Part shown: positions 53,512 through 61,678 of the stretch, in pieces
Layout: every line of letters begins with the position of its first letter
Numbering within the stretch: the first letter of the stretch is position 1
NCBI RefSeq assembly: GCF_006715395.1
Contig: NZ_VFNC01000001.1
Coordinates: forward strand, 3,472,001-3,536,000
Reading direction: 5' to 3'
Length of the DNA: 64,000 nt
Source: Streptomyces sp. SLBN-31
GTDB lineage: Bacteria; Actinomycetota; Actinomycetes; Streptomycetales; Streptomycetaceae
Position numbers and translations under genes: made by a program
The notes under the pieces: generated by a model
Database searches by the model: none
What the model was told of the DNA's origin: nothing
Seen by the model: only the letters and a program-made list of their open reading frames with translations

Positions 53512-54156
53512 TCAGCCGGGCAGGCCGGTCAGTGTGAGGAATTCGCTGCGCGAGCGGGCGTCGGTGCGCAGCAGGCCTAGCAGGGTGGAAGTCATGGTGG
53601 TGGTGCCGGTGGCCTGGACGCCGCGCAGGGTCATGCAGGTGTGCTCGGCCTCGATGACCACCCCGACGCCTTTGGGCTGCAGCTGGTTCTGCAGCCAGTC
53701 CGCCACCTGCTTGGTGAGGCGCTCCTGTACCTGTGGCCGACAGGCGAAGTGTTCCAGGATGCGGGCGAGTTTGGACAGTCCGAGGATCCGTCGGCCCGGC
53801 AGGTAGCCGATGTGGGCGGTGCCGACGAAGGGCAGCAGATGGTGCTCGCACACCGACCGCAGGGGAATGTTGCGGGCCAGGACGAGTTCGTCGTACCCCT
53901 CGTCGTTGGGGAAGGTCGTCAGGTCGAACGAGCGGGGCGAGAACAACTCGGCATAGGCGCGTGTCATACGGCCCGGAGTGCCGCGCAGGCTCTCGGAGTC
54001 GGTGCTGATGCCCAGAGCTCGCAGGAACTGCCCGGCGGCCTGCTCGGCGGCTGCCAGGTCGGTCTCCTGCTCGACGGGGGAGACCACATGCAGGGCAGGC
54101 ACCTGCTGAGGTATCGGCTCGGACGAATGCGACAGGGCGGCGTGGTGCTGGGACAT
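53512..54156 (-). CDS. folE: GTP cyclohydrolase I (FolE)
   Basis: The start is ATG 54156, with the previous gene's stop codon 1 bp upstream, so translation is coupled. The 214-residue protein carries CEHHLLPFVGTAHIGYLPG (zinc Cys and His), LGLSKLARILEHFA, QVQERLTKQVADWL and EAEHTCMTLRGV (second zinc Cys). These are the complete type IA catalytic features. It makes dihydroneopterin triphosphate for folate or pterin. A housekeeping folE is usually in the ftsH-folP-folB cluster, so this is probably a second copy under the control of the divergent SufR-like regulator. Confidence 0.95.
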   Translation of the reverse strand: MSQHHAALSHSSEPIPQQVPALHVVSPVEQETDLAAAEQAAGQFLRALGISTDSESLRGTPGRMTRAYAELFSPRSFDLTTFPNDEGYDELVLARNIPLRSVCEHHLLPFVGTAHIGYLPGRRILGLSKLARILEHFACRPQVQERLTKQVADWLQNQLQPKGVGVVIEAEHTCMTLRGVQATGTTTMTSTLLGLLRTDARSRSEFLTLTGLPG

Positions 54157-54157
54157 G

Positions 54158-54619
54158 TCAGCTGCCCCCGACACTCAGGGCGGACAGCAGGACGAGCAAC
54201 ACGGTCGCCACGGCGAACAGCCCGTGCGCGATGACCACGGCGACGGGGAAGTGCCGCTCAGCGGGAACGTCCTGTCCGGCTCCGGCTCCGGATGCGGCGC
54301 CTGCTCCTGCTCCTGCTCCCGCCGGGACGGTGGCGTGCGAGCGGTGGACCGGGATCCAGCGGGCCAGCATGACGAATCCGAGCAGCGCGACGGGTACCAG
54401 CAGGATGAAGGCGGTCCAGGCCAGAGCCTCCTTGTCGGCGACGACGTAGACGATCCATACGACCAGTCCGATCGCGGCGAGGGCGAAGTGGCCGAAGATC
54501 ACCGGGACCGGGAGGTGGCTGCTGCCGCCGCGGGCACCGCCGCGTGAGAGCCAGGTGCCGAGCATGTAGAAGCCGCCGAGAGCGGTGATCACCCAGGTGA
54601 CCAGTGCGGCGATGTCCAT
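54158..54619 (-). CDS. hypothetical four-helix membrane protein
   Basis: The start is ATG 54619, with GGAG close upstream, giving 153 residues. The helices are ALVTWVITALGGFYML, VIFGHFALAAIGLVVWIVYVV, AWTAFILLVPVALLGFVML and VAVVIAHGLFAVATVLLVLLSAL. Histidines sit at the start of helices 2 and 4 (FGHF, AHGLF), possible heme ligands. An Ala-Gly-rich linker (AGAGAGAASGAGAG) lies before helix 4. The arrangement resembles small cytochrome b-like or DUF2231-like proteins, but no family was confirmed. It is coupled to folE. Confidence 0.8.
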   Translation of the reverse strand: MDIAALVTWVITALGGFYMLGTWLSRGGARGGSSHLPVPVIFGHFALAAIGLVVWIVYVVADKEALAWTAFILLVPVALLGFVMLARWIPVHRSHATVPAGAGAGAGAASGAGAGQDVPAERHFPVAVVIAHGLFAVATVLLVLLSALSVGGS

Positions 54620-54704
54620 GAGAACTCCAGTTGGGGAAAGCGGCTGCCCAGGCCTATGCCGGACAGAGGGAGCCGATGCCGGACAGAAGGAAGAAACGGC
54701 CGGG

Positions 54705-55277
54705 TCAGCCGGTGCGACCCTGTGCACCTGGCTGTACGGGGGTGAGCTTCTCGGCGTGTGCGGGGGTGAACCCCTCGGCCTGGGTCGCCTCGTCGGCGAC
54801 CCGGACGCCGTAGCGGTAGGACAACTTGCCGCCCAGCCATCCCGAGACGCCCAGTACGACGAAGGTGGCGGCATTGAGCGCCAGCTGCCCCGCCCCCACG
54901 CTGCCGGAGGGGCCTCCACCGGCGTGCCGCCACAGGAAATTGCCGAGGTAGGCGGCGGTCACCAGCAGGTTCAAGGTCATGTGGACCAGGCCCACCCGGA
55001 AAGCACGGGTACCGGTCGGGATGGCGAACAGATCCAGGAAGCCCACCGTGGCCGCCGCCAGGGCGCCGATGACGCCGAGGGCGATCAGCCACATCGCCCC
55101 CCGGGACAAGAACTCCGGCCCCTTCACGAGGTGGGAGGCGATGTCGAAGACCAGGGCGGCCGCCCAGGCTCCGATCGGCACGGTGACGAGGATCGGGTGG
55201 AACGGGTGCCCATAGGGGCCGGCAAGCGCGGCACTGACCGGCTGCTTGGCCTGATGCGGCTGATGAGGCGTGGTCAT
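54705..55277 (-). CDS. DUF2231-domain membrane protein
   Basis: The start is ATG 55277, 8 nt after AAGGAGG; an in-frame GTG at 55286 is inside that site. The 190-residue protein has four membrane helices with the DUF2231 signature GHPFHPILVTVPIGAWAAALVFDI. Histidines recur in helix regions (GHPFHP, LVHMTLN). DUF2231 proteins may bind heme. It is the first gene of the operon that continues with a membrane protein, folE and arsC, and its promoter faces the SufR-like regulator across a possible operator at 55298-55313. Confidence 0.92.
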   Translation of the reverse strand: MTTPHQPHQAKQPVSAALAGPYGHPFHPILVTVPIGAWAAALVFDIASHLVKGPEFLSRGAMWLIALGVIGALAAATVGFLDLFAIPTGTRAFRVGLVHMTLNLLVTAAYLGNFLWRHAGGGPSGSVGAGQLALNAATFVVLGVSGWLGGKLSYRYGVRVADEATQAEGFTPAHAEKLTPVQPGAQGRTG

Positions 55278-55297
55278 CGGGGCCACCTCCTTATTTC

Positions 55298-55313
55298 ACC
55301 AACAAATCTTGGT
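55298..55313. promoter_or_regulatory. ACCAA-N6-TTGGT operator candidate
   Basis: ACCAA-caaatc-TTGGT is a perfect inverted repeat in the AT-rich 120-bp gap between the DUF2231 gene and the SufR-like regulator. It is 21 bp upstream of the DUF2231 start, a position suited to repression. Confidence 0.55.
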
Positions 55314-55397
55314 CTTATTCCGGGAGGTGGTCAAGTCCTCCAGCTCAAGCACGCGCGATTCGCCCACGCCGAGGACAGTTGGCGTTACCGTGATGAT

Positions 55398-56147
55398 GTG
55401 ACCTCCGACATGACCCCGCCCACCTCTTCCGACGACGCCGCGATCGAATCCGTCAGCGCGCTCGGCGAGGGCACCCGGCGGCAGATGTTCGCCTTCATCC
55501 GCCGCGCCCGTCGCCCCGTCACACGCGACGAGGCGGCCGCCAGCGCCGGCATCTCCCGCAAACTCGCCGCGTTCCACCTCGACAAGCTCGTCGACGCCGG
55601 CCTGCTGCGCGCCCGCTACGCCTCTCCCACGGGCGTCCGCAAAGTGGGCAGGCAGCCCAAGGTGTACGAGCCCACCGACACGCCGATCCGCGTCAGCATC
55701 CCCGACCGCCGCCACGAGCTCCTGGCCGACCTGCTCGTCCAGGCAGTCGTGACCGAAGGCGAGCACGAGACCGCGGTCCAGGCGGCGATGCGCACGGCCG
55801 GACAACGGGGCCAACAACTCGGCGAGGAGGAACGCACTCAGACGCGCCCCGGCCGGCTCGGCGCCGAGCGGGGTCTGACCCTGTGTGAGCGCATGCTCGA
55901 CCGGCACGGCTTCGAACCCTCACGCGAGGCCCCCGACCGGCTACGACTGCGCAACTGCCCCTTCCACCCCGTAGCCGCCCAGGCCCCCGACCTCGTCTGC
56001 GGCATGAACCACGCCTTCCTCACCGGCTATCTGCAAGGACTGCGCGCTCCGGCAGTCGAGGCGGTTCTGGCTCCGCGCCCGGGCGAATGCTGCGTCGAAC
56101 TCCGTCACACGGCGGTACGCGACGAGACGGAGGGGGCGGCCCCGTGA
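55398..56147 (+). CDS. SufR-like winged-helix regulator with C-terminal cysteines
   Basis: GTG 55398 is taken as the start; ATG 55410 is possible. The 249-residue protein has an N-terminal winged helix (LGEGTRRQMFAFIRRARRPVTRDEAAASAGISRKLAAFHLDKLVDAGLL). The C-terminal region carries NCPFHP (Cys187), LVCGMNHAFL (Cys201) and PGECCVEL (Cys231/232). This cysteine layout matches SufR-type proteins that bind an iron-sulfur cluster. It is divergent from the DUF2231-folE-arsC operon, so it likely senses redox or iron-sulfur status and controls that operon. The suf genes themselves are not near. Confidence 0.9.
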   Translation: MTSDMTPPTSSDDAAIESVSALGEGTRRQMFAFIRRARRPVTRDEAAASAGISRKLAAFHLDKLVDAGLLRARYASPTGVRKVGRQPKVYEPTDTPIRVSIPDRRHELLADLLVQAVVTEGEHETAVQAAMRTAGQRGQQLGEEERTQTRPGRLGAERGLTLCERMLDRHGFEPSREAPDRLRLRNCPFHPVAAQAPDLVCGMNHAFLTGYLQGLRAPAVEAVLAPRPGECCVELRHTAVRDETEGAAP

Positions 56148-56160
56148 CGCCCCCGTGGGA

Positions 56161-56715
56161 TCACGATCTGCGAGTGGTGGGTGGCTCGGCCCAACCGCTG
56201 GTGGTCACAACCTCCCGTGCGATGTCGACGACGCCCCGGCCGTCCGTCGCCACGCGCACGGTCGCTGCGTGGGCCCGCTGATCCAGGAGCCGCGCCTTGC
56301 GGACGCTTCCTTCCAGCTCCTGTTCCAGCTCCGAGCCGAGTTCTCGTCCCAACAGCCGCTCCCGGGCGGTGATGTCGGAGGCGGTCAGCAGGACGCGTGT
56401 GATCCTCACCCCGGCCCCCATGGCACGTTCGAACATGCCGGTCGCCTCGGGCAGCACGCTCACGGTGTTCGTGTAGATCAGGCGCCGGTAGCCGCGCCGG
56501 GCGAAGTTCGCCCACACGGCGGTCAGATTGCTCTCGGTGATCTCCGCGCGGTGAGGGTCCCCCTCCGGTGCGGGATGTACCTGACCCATGAAGTCACCAT
56601 CGATGATCGCGTGAGCCACTGCCTGGGAGCGCAGCAGCGCCGAAACCTCCCACCCCACCGTCGTCTTGCCGACACCGGCACGTCCTCCGATGAGCAGTAC
56701 CTCTGCGTGGTTCAT
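56161..56715 (-). CDS. P-loop kinase-like ATPase
   Basis: ATG 56715 (MNHAEVLLIGGRAGVGKTTVGWEVS) gives 184 residues; the frame is open upstream without coding character. Walker A is GGRAGVGKTT (residues 10-19). The region VAHAIIDGDFMGQVHPAPE resembles the acceptor-binding part of small-molecule kinases. RLLGRELGSELEQELEGSVRKARLLDQ resembles the lid. It is probably a nucleotide or metabolite kinase; the substrate is unknown. It is convergent with the SufR-like gene, only 13 bp apart. Confidence 0.85.
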   Translation of the reverse strand: MNHAEVLLIGGRAGVGKTTVGWEVSALLRSQAVAHAIIDGDFMGQVHPAPEGDPHRAEITESNLTAVWANFARRGYRRLIYTNTVSVLPEATGMFERAMGAGVRITRVLLTASDITARERLLGRELGSELEQELEGSVRKARLLDQRAHAATVRVATDGRGVVDIAREVVTTSGWAEPPTTRRS

Positions 56716-56886
56716 GCGCAGAGCGTGCCAGCGGGCGCCCACGTCACGCGATCCGATATCGATTAGGCCGTCTGACCCCGGGTATGTCCCGCACCGGGAG
56801 GCGGGGACGAGCCGGTGCGGAGAGTCGTGCTGACCGCGATGTCGTATCACCGGTGCCGACGGCTGTGGGCGTGGCATCGTGGCCGG

Positions 56887-57113
56887 GTGACGCATGGGGA
56901 AGAACAGGAGTGGCTGGCGACTCAGCGTCCGTCGCGTGCGCGCGAGGTCCAGGCCGGGCGCCTGGCCTGGACGGAGATCGACCTGATCGACATCAGAAAC
57001 TCACCGCGGCCTACCTCCGCGCGCAGCTCCAGTCCGGCGTCTCCCCGTGGCAGGCCGAGTGCGAGGCGCCGGCGTCCGACCTCGATGCGGTCGGGCGGGT
57101 CGAGTCCAAGTAA
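56887..57113 (+). pseudogene. small protein gene split by a one-base frameshift
   Basis: From GTG 56887 the frame reads MTHGEEQEWLATQRPSRAR, then EVQAGRLAWTEIDLID. At about 57000 the coding pattern moves to the next frame, HQKLTAAYLRAQLQSGVSPW, then QAECEAPASDLDAVGRVESK, ending at 57113. Restoring one base in GACATCAG (expected GACCATCAG) gives a single 75-residue soluble protein. No family was recognised. Either it is a pseudogene or the base was lost in assembly. Confidence 0.55.
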
Positions 57114-57170
57114 GACCCTGGGGCGGCGTGAAGTCAGCCGCCGTAGGCCCACCCGTGCGGTTCACACCTC

Positions 57171-57482
57171 TCAGAGGTCGAGTACCGCGCGGATCGCGTT
57201 GTCGACGAGCTCTTGCTGCTCCGCGCCGATGTTGCCGTGCAGCGTGCCGGTTTCGAAGCGGATGGCGGAGAGCTGGAGGAGGTTCACGGCGACGAGGGAG
57301 GCGTCGACCGGGGTGGTCAGGTGCACGCTCATCGCCGTGTCGGGGTGCTGCGCGGGGGCGTGGAGGACCAGGACGACGACGGCGTTGTAGGCCTCGGCGA
57401 GGCCGTCGAGGCTGACGACGAGGACGGTGCGGGTTCCCTTGCCGGTGTCGACGTCCCACACATCGCCCTTGCGGATGGTCAC
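57171..57482 (-). CDS. PemK/MazF-family toxin
   Basis: The start is GTG 57482, overlapping the antitoxin stop (GTGA), giving 103 residues. The fold begins MTIRKGDVWDVDTGKGTRTVLVVSLDG, matching the opening beta strands of PemK/MazF endoribonucleases (usually RGDVWxVDLG...RPVLVVS). The C-terminal GNIGAEQQELVDNAIRAVLDL matches the usual helix. The usual RP before VLVVS is RT here. It is expected to cleave mRNA when free. It is paired with the ribbon-helix-helix protein at 57479-57664. Confidence 0.85.
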   Translation of the reverse strand: MTIRKGDVWDVDTGKGTRTVLVVSLDGLAEAYNAVVVLVLHAPAQHPDTAMSVHLTTPVDASLVAVNLLQLSAIRFETGTLHGNIGAEQQELVDNAIRAVLDL

Positions 57483-57664
57483 AGGGCGTCGCCCTCGCCG
57501 GTGAGGTCGAGGGGCGCGATGGAGGCGAGCTTGCGGGCCGCATCGAGCGTCATCTGACGGCGCACGGCGCGCAGGATGTAGTCGTTCAGTGAGGGTGCGT
57601 CGGCGGCCGCGTCGCGCAGCGGTTTGTCCATCGCGTCGGGGATGCGGAGGGTGATGGCAGTCAT
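57479..57664 (-). CDS. ribbon-helix-helix antitoxin
   Basis: The 61-residue protein starts at ATG 57664 (MTAITLRIPDAMDKPLRDAAADAPSLNDYILRAVRRQM). The first strand TAITLRIP and the helices after it are the Arc/CopG-type DNA-binding fold. The tail DAARKLASIAPLDLTGEGDAL is the probable toxin-binding part. It should repress its own promoter, where a perfect palindrome lies at 57680-57691, and neutralise the MazF-like toxin encoded directly downstream. Confidence 0.85.
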   Translation of the reverse strand: MTAITLRIPDAMDKPLRDAAADAPSLNDYILRAVRRQMTLDAARKLASIAPLDLTGEGDAL

Positions 57665-57679
57665 GACGCCAAATTTAGT

Positions 57680-57691
57680 GGCATCGATGCC
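57680..57691. promoter_or_regulatory. toxin-antitoxin operator palindrome
   Basis: GGCATCGATGCC is a perfect 12-bp palindrome 16 bp upstream of the antitoxin start, in an AAATTTAG-containing promoter stretch. Autoregulation by the RHH protein is the usual arrangement. Confidence 0.65.
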
Positions 57692-57774
57692 GTCACGGAA
57701 GTCGTCGGGCCGGCACCTCGACGAAGCCGTCCCGACGGCGCCGCACAACCACACCCGCCCGCCTTGCGGGCCCG

Positions 57775-59043
57775 TCACGGAACCCCGAGCTCGAACAACG
57801 CGTATCCGGCGTACGAACCCGACGCCACCGCCACGACGGCCAGGAGTGCGCACAGCAGGGGCAGGCCGACCGTGCGCAGGCGTACGGCCAGCGGGATGAA
57901 CAGGGGGAAGGCGGGGAGCAGATAGCGCGAGACGTTGCCGAAGATCTGCTGGCTGCCCAGGACCAGGACGAAGGTGAGGACGGTGTAGACGGTCAGCACG
58001 CCAGGTGGGCGGAGCCGGATCAGGAAGGGGATCAGCAGCAGGCCCGTCAGGACGACCAGCGCGCCGATGACGTCCTCGAACGGGCTCGGGAAGAGGTAGT
58101 CGGTGCGGCCCACGGCCAGGGAGGTGAAGACGTCGAGTGTCTGGCTGCCGTAGTCGAAGGTGTGGGCCCAGGCACCCTTCTGCAGTTTGAAGTAGCCGGT
58201 CAGGTCGCCCATTCGGTCACCGACCCAGAGGAGGTAGCCCATGAGTCCGAGGGGGGCGATGAGGATCGCGGTCATCGGGCGGGCGACGTCTTCCTGCCGG
58301 TGGTGCAGTGTTCGCAGTGCCGCGACGGTGAGGGCGGCTATGAGTGCGAGCGCGGTGGGGCGGGCCAGGCCTGCGGTGAAGGTGAGGACGCCCGCGGTCA
58401 GCCAGCGGTCGCTCATCACCGCGTGGCAGGCCCAGACGGCGAGGGCGACGTAGAGCGACTCGGAGTACCCGGACCACTCGGCGCCGGAACCGGGCCACAC
58501 GGCCCACAGTCCGGCCGCGGCGAGGCCCGCGCGACGGCCGCCGAAGCGGGCGGTGACGGCGTAGACGCCGAGCGCGGCCACGAACGAGGCGAGGATCGAG
58601 ACCAGCATTCCCCCGCCGTAGAGGCCAAGGCCCGTGCAGGAGGAGACGAGCCGCATGGTGCCCGGGTAGAGCGGGAAGAACGCCGCCGAGTTGCCTTCCA
58701 GGGTGATCAGACCCGAGGCCTCGGGGATCCGGACGAGGGCCGGGTCGTAGCCGTGTGCGGCGATCTGCTGGTACCACCAGCCGTCCCAACTGGCCAGGAC
58801 GTCCCACGCGTGGGCGCCGCCGCCGAAGCGCGGGTTCTTCCTGCGGAAGTCTCCGTTGGAGTCCAGCAGGTGCATGAAGACGGCGAACCCGATGAACTTC
58901 AGGATGCCGTACATCGCCAGGACGGGTCCGTGGTAACGGAGTTGGCGCCACGCCGGGTGGAGCAGGGAGGCGACGCGGGTCCCGCCGGTGGGCGCGGGGG
59001 AGTGGGTGTCGGGGCGCGTGGCCGGGGTCAGCGTGTCGTTCAT
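57775..59043 (-). CDS. PIG-V-like polytopic mannosyltransferase
   Basis: ATG 59043 overlaps the preceding gene's stop (ATGA). The 422-residue protein has about ten membrane helices. Its first periplasmic loop carries ASWDGWWYQQIAAHGYDPA, the signature of PIG-V-type GT-C mannosyltransferases, and FFPLYPGTMRL is nearby. It should transfer mannose from a polyprenol-phosphate donor on the outer membrane face. The upstream GT2-GtrA protein could make that donor, so the two genes are likely one pathway for a surface mannosyl modification. Confidence 0.9.
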   Translation of the reverse strand: MNDTLTPATRPDTHSPAPTGGTRVASLLHPAWRQLRYHGPVLAMYGILKFIGFAVFMHLLDSNGDFRRKNPRFGGGAHAWDVLASWDGWWYQQIAAHGYDPALVRIPEASGLITLEGNSAAFFPLYPGTMRLVSSCTGLGLYGGGMLVSILASFVAALGVYAVTARFGGRRAGLAAAGLWAVWPGSGAEWSGYSESLYVALAVWACHAVMSDRWLTAGVLTFTAGLARPTALALIAALTVAALRTLHHRQEDVARPMTAILIAPLGLMGYLLWVGDRMGDLTGYFKLQKGAWAHTFDYGSQTLDVFTSLAVGRTDYLFPSPFEDVIGALVVLTGLLLIPFLIRLRPPGVLTVYTVLTFVLVLGSQQIFGNVSRYLLPAFPLFIPLAVRLRTVGLPLLCALLAVVAVASGSYAGYALFELGVP

Positions 59044-60260
59044 GCGGTCGCGGAGTCCGTCCCGTGCCGGCGGGCGCGGAACACCCAGGCGCGCAACAGC
59101 GCGAAGCGGACGAGGGTGGCTGCCAGGTTGGCGGCGACGAGCACCGCGATCTCCGCGGTCCGTGCCGCCGCGGGGAACAGGTGGTGCAGCGCGGCGAGTG
59201 ATCCACTGGTGAGGGCCAGGCCGATGGCGAAGACCAGCAGGCCCTTGGCGTGGTGGCGCAGCGCGCCGCCGTGGCCTCGCAGCCCGAAGGTGAGCCGCCG
59301 GTTCGCCGCCGTGTTGGCCAGAGCGCAGACCAGTAGCGCGATCGCGTTGGCGGCCTGCGCCCCGGTGGCGGGGCGCAATGCCGCGTACAGCAGTACGTAC
59401 CCGACGGTGCTGACGGCTCCCACCGCGCAGAACCGCAGCAGTTGGCCGGCCAGACCGCCCGACGGCCCGTCGTCGCCGCTGCGGCGCAGTGCGGCCGTCG
59501 GCAGCGCCCCGCGGGCCAGCGCCCGGCCGATCCGGGCGATGCCCCGCAGGTCGGCCAGGGCCGTGGACAGGACGTCGACCCTGCTGTCGGGATCGTCGAC
59601 CCAGTCGACCGGCACTTCGTGGATGCGCAGTCCGGCCCGCTCCGCGATCACCAGAAGTTCCGTGTCGAAGAACCACCCGGTGTCCTGCACCAGGGGCAGC
59701 AGCCGTTCGGCGACATCCCGCCGCACCGCCTTGAAACCGCACTGCGCGTCGGAGAAGCCGACGGCGAGCGTGGAGCGCAACAGGGCGTTGTAGCAACGGG
59801 AGATGACCTCGCGACGGGGGCCGCGCACCACCCGGGCGCCGCGGGCCAGGCGGGTGCCGATGGCGATGTCGGAGTGCCCGGATATGAGGGGGGCGACCAA
59901 CGGCAACAGCGCGGCGAGATCGGTCGACAGGTCCACGTCGACGTAGGCGAGCACCGGCGCCCGCGAGTTCGACCATGCGGCGTGCAGGGCGCGGCCGCGG
60001 CCCTTCTCCGACAGACGGAGCCACTGCGTCTGCGGCAGCGTGGCAGCGAGCCGGGCCGCGATCCGCGGGGTCTCGTCGGTGCTGGCGTTGTCCGCGATGG
60101 TGATGCGGAAGGGGTACGGGAAGGTGTCCCGTAGATGGGCGTGCAGCCGCCGTACGCTGCGCTCCACATCTGCCTGCTCGTTGAACACCGGCACGACCAC
60201 GTCCAGGACGGGCTCGCGGTGGTGCGCCGACACCGGTGTGGGCTGCGGCAGTTGGTTCAT
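59040..60260 (-). CDS. GT2 glycosyltransferase fused to a GtrA-like membrane domain
   Basis: ATG 60260 is the likely start (MNQLPQPTPVSAHHREPVLDVVVPVFNEQ); a GTG at 60272 is an alternative. The 406-residue protein has a dolichyl-phosphate-mannose-synthase-like domain (residues 20-260; VVVPVFNEQADV, DVDLSTDL with the metal-binding acid cluster, QCGFKAVRRD). A GtrA/DPMS domain with four helices follows (residues 275-395). It should make a polyprenyl-phosphate sugar and deliver it across the membrane. It is translationally coupled to the PIG-V-like gene. Confidence 0.93.
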   Translation of the reverse strand: MNQLPQPTPVSAHHREPVLDVVVPVFNEQADVERSVRRLHAHLRDTFPYPFRITIADNASTDETPRIAARLAATLPQTQWLRLSEKGRGRALHAAWSNSRAPVLAYVDVDLSTDLAALLPLVAPLISGHSDIAIGTRLARGARVVRGPRREVISRCYNALLRSTLAVGFSDAQCGFKAVRRDVAERLLPLVQDTGWFFDTELLVIAERAGLRIHEVPVDWVDDPDSRVDVLSTALADLRGIARIGRALARGALPTAALRRSGDDGPSGGLAGQLLRFCAVGAVSTVGYVLLYAALRPATGAQAANAIALLVCALANTAANRRLTFGLRGHGGALRHHAKGLLVFAIGLALTSGSLAALHHLFPAAARTAEIAVLVAANLAATLVRFALLRAWVFRARRHGTDSATA

Positions 60261-60411
60261 CAGGTCTGTCACGGTCCGTCCAGATTCGAGTCGTGGCGGA
60301 AGGCATGCCGACGGCGGGCACGGCGGTTTCGCGGTGCTGGACTGTGCGGCGGGTGCGGCGGTGCTGTGCGATGCGGTGGGCGCGGTCAGTACGAGGGGGG
60401 AGTGGCTCCTG

Positions 60412-60930
60412 CTATCCGGGGCCGGCAGAGCCCGACGCCGAAGCCGGTGCCGTCGACGGTGCTGCCGGTGGGGTGGGCGTCGTCGTGCCCTTCGGCGGCG
60501 ACGTCGTCGGCGCTGTCGGGGGTGGGGCGGAGGTGGAGTCGGATGCGGATGAACTCCCGGTCGGGGGCGGCGCCGTGGACGTCGACGGCGGGGGTCCGGT
60601 GACGCTGCTGGTGCTCTCCGGCGTCGTGGTGCTGGGGGGCTCCGTCGTGGGTGCCGAGGTCGGTGTCGTCGGCGCCGGGGACACCTCGCTCGTCGTCGGC
60701 CGCGGGCGCGGTGCCTGCGGCTTGTCCGCCCCCGGGTCGTGGGGCAGTACGAAGAGGCCGAGCCCGAGTCCCGCAACCGCGAGGACGGAACCCGCTGCCT
60801 TCTGTGCCATGCGGACCCGCTTACGGTTCTGTACCCCGGCCCGCAGGCGCGCCCGGTGTTCCTCCCCGAAGGGGGTGTACTCCTGGGTGTCGCGCATCAT
60901 CCGCGTCAACTCCCGTTCGAAGTGCTCCAT
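60412..60930 (-). CDS. single-helix membrane protein with Pro/Thr/Ser-rich tail, probable sigma partner
   Basis: ATG 60930 follows AAGGGGAA. The 172-residue protein has a cytoplasmic segment of about 40 residues (MEHFERELTRMMRDTQEYTPFGEEHRARLRAGVQNRKRVRM), a membrane helix (AAGSVLAVAGLGLGLFVLP), and an external tail of about 110 residues. The tail is almost wholly Pro, Thr, Ser and Ala (TTPTSAPTTEPPSTTTPEST). The tail may cross the cell wall or be glycosylated. It lies 10 bp downstream of a SigE-family sigma gene, as anti-sigma-like proteins do. Confidence 0.85.
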   Translation of the reverse strand: MEHFERELTRMMRDTQEYTPFGEEHRARLRAGVQNRKRVRMAQKAAGSVLAVAGLGLGLFVLPHDPGADKPQAPRPRPTTSEVSPAPTTPTSAPTTEPPSTTTPESTSSVTGPPPSTSTAPPPTGSSSASDSTSAPPPTAPTTSPPKGTTTPTPPAAPSTAPASASGSAGPG

Positions 60931-60940
60931 CGGTTCCCCT

Positions 60941-61453
60941 TCACCCCACCGGCTCGATGACGTCGAACAAGATGCGACGCAGCCGGGCCACGCCCCGCGA
61001 GGCATGGGACCGGGCGGTGCCCACCGGGCACCCCAGTACTTCGGCGACCTGCTTTTCGGAAAGGTCCTGGTAGTAGCGCAGTACCACCGCGGCCCGCTGC
61101 CGCGGCGGGAGTTGGGCCAGGGCCCACTCCAGCCGCGAACGCTCTGCGACGGCCGCGGACACGTCGCCCGCCGCGGGCAGGTCCGGCAACTGCTCGACCG
61201 GGCTCTCGCCCCACCAGCGTCGCCGTGCCGAGCGTGCCGCCGCGCGCGCCAGCACCTTGCGTACGTACGCCTCCGGGGCCTCCTCGGCGATCCGCGGCCA
61301 GACGAACCAGAGCTTGACCAGGGCTTCCTGCAGCAGGTCCTCGGCCCGGTGCCGATCGCCTCCCACGAGCAGACGGGAGAGGTGGAACAACGCCGACCAG
61401 CGAGTTGCCACGAACCCGTCGAACCCTTCGGCTCGACCCTGTTCCACACGCAC
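60941..61453 (-). CDS. SigE-family ECF sigma factor
   Basis: GTG 61453 is favoured as start (VRVEQGRAEGFDGFVATRWSALFHLSRLLVG); ATG 61495 is an alternative with no ribosome site. The 170-residue protein has region 2 (RAEDLLQEALVKLWFVWPRI) and region 4 (LAQLPPRQRAAVVLRYYQDLSEKQVAEVLGCPVGTARSHASRGVARLRRIL). The family is numerous in Streptomyces. It is followed by the membrane protein gene at 60930 as a two-gene unit. It is divergent from the FMO operon at 61679. Confidence 0.92.
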   Translation of the reverse strand: MRVEQGRAEGFDGFVATRWSALFHLSRLLVGGDRHRAEDLLQEALVKLWFVWPRIAEEAPEAYVRKVLARAAARSARRRWWGESPVEQLPDLPAAGDVSAAVAERSRLEWALAQLPPRQRAAVVLRYYQDLSEKQVAEVLGCPVGTARSHASRGVARLRRILFDVIEPVG

Positions 61454-61678
61454 CGTCCCCGTTTCGACCAGGCCCCTACATCTGTGGAAAGACATTGGAC
61501 AGCACGCCACGATGCACCTGACCTGTGTGATCCCGGTCACCGCATCCGGGCCCCGGACAGCAGCGGCCTGTCGCTGGCCGCTGCGGTCCCCTCTGTGGCC
61601 GCAGGGGTCAGTTCCCGCCGATCGAGCGGTGCATAGGTTCCCCGCAACCCCTGCTGCATCGAAGAAGGGATCGGGACA

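Noticed and set aside
59044..60321. N-terminal extension of the PIG-V-like frame
   Set aside because: It is Arg/Pro-rich shadow of the GT2-GtrA gene; the real start overlaps that gene's stop.
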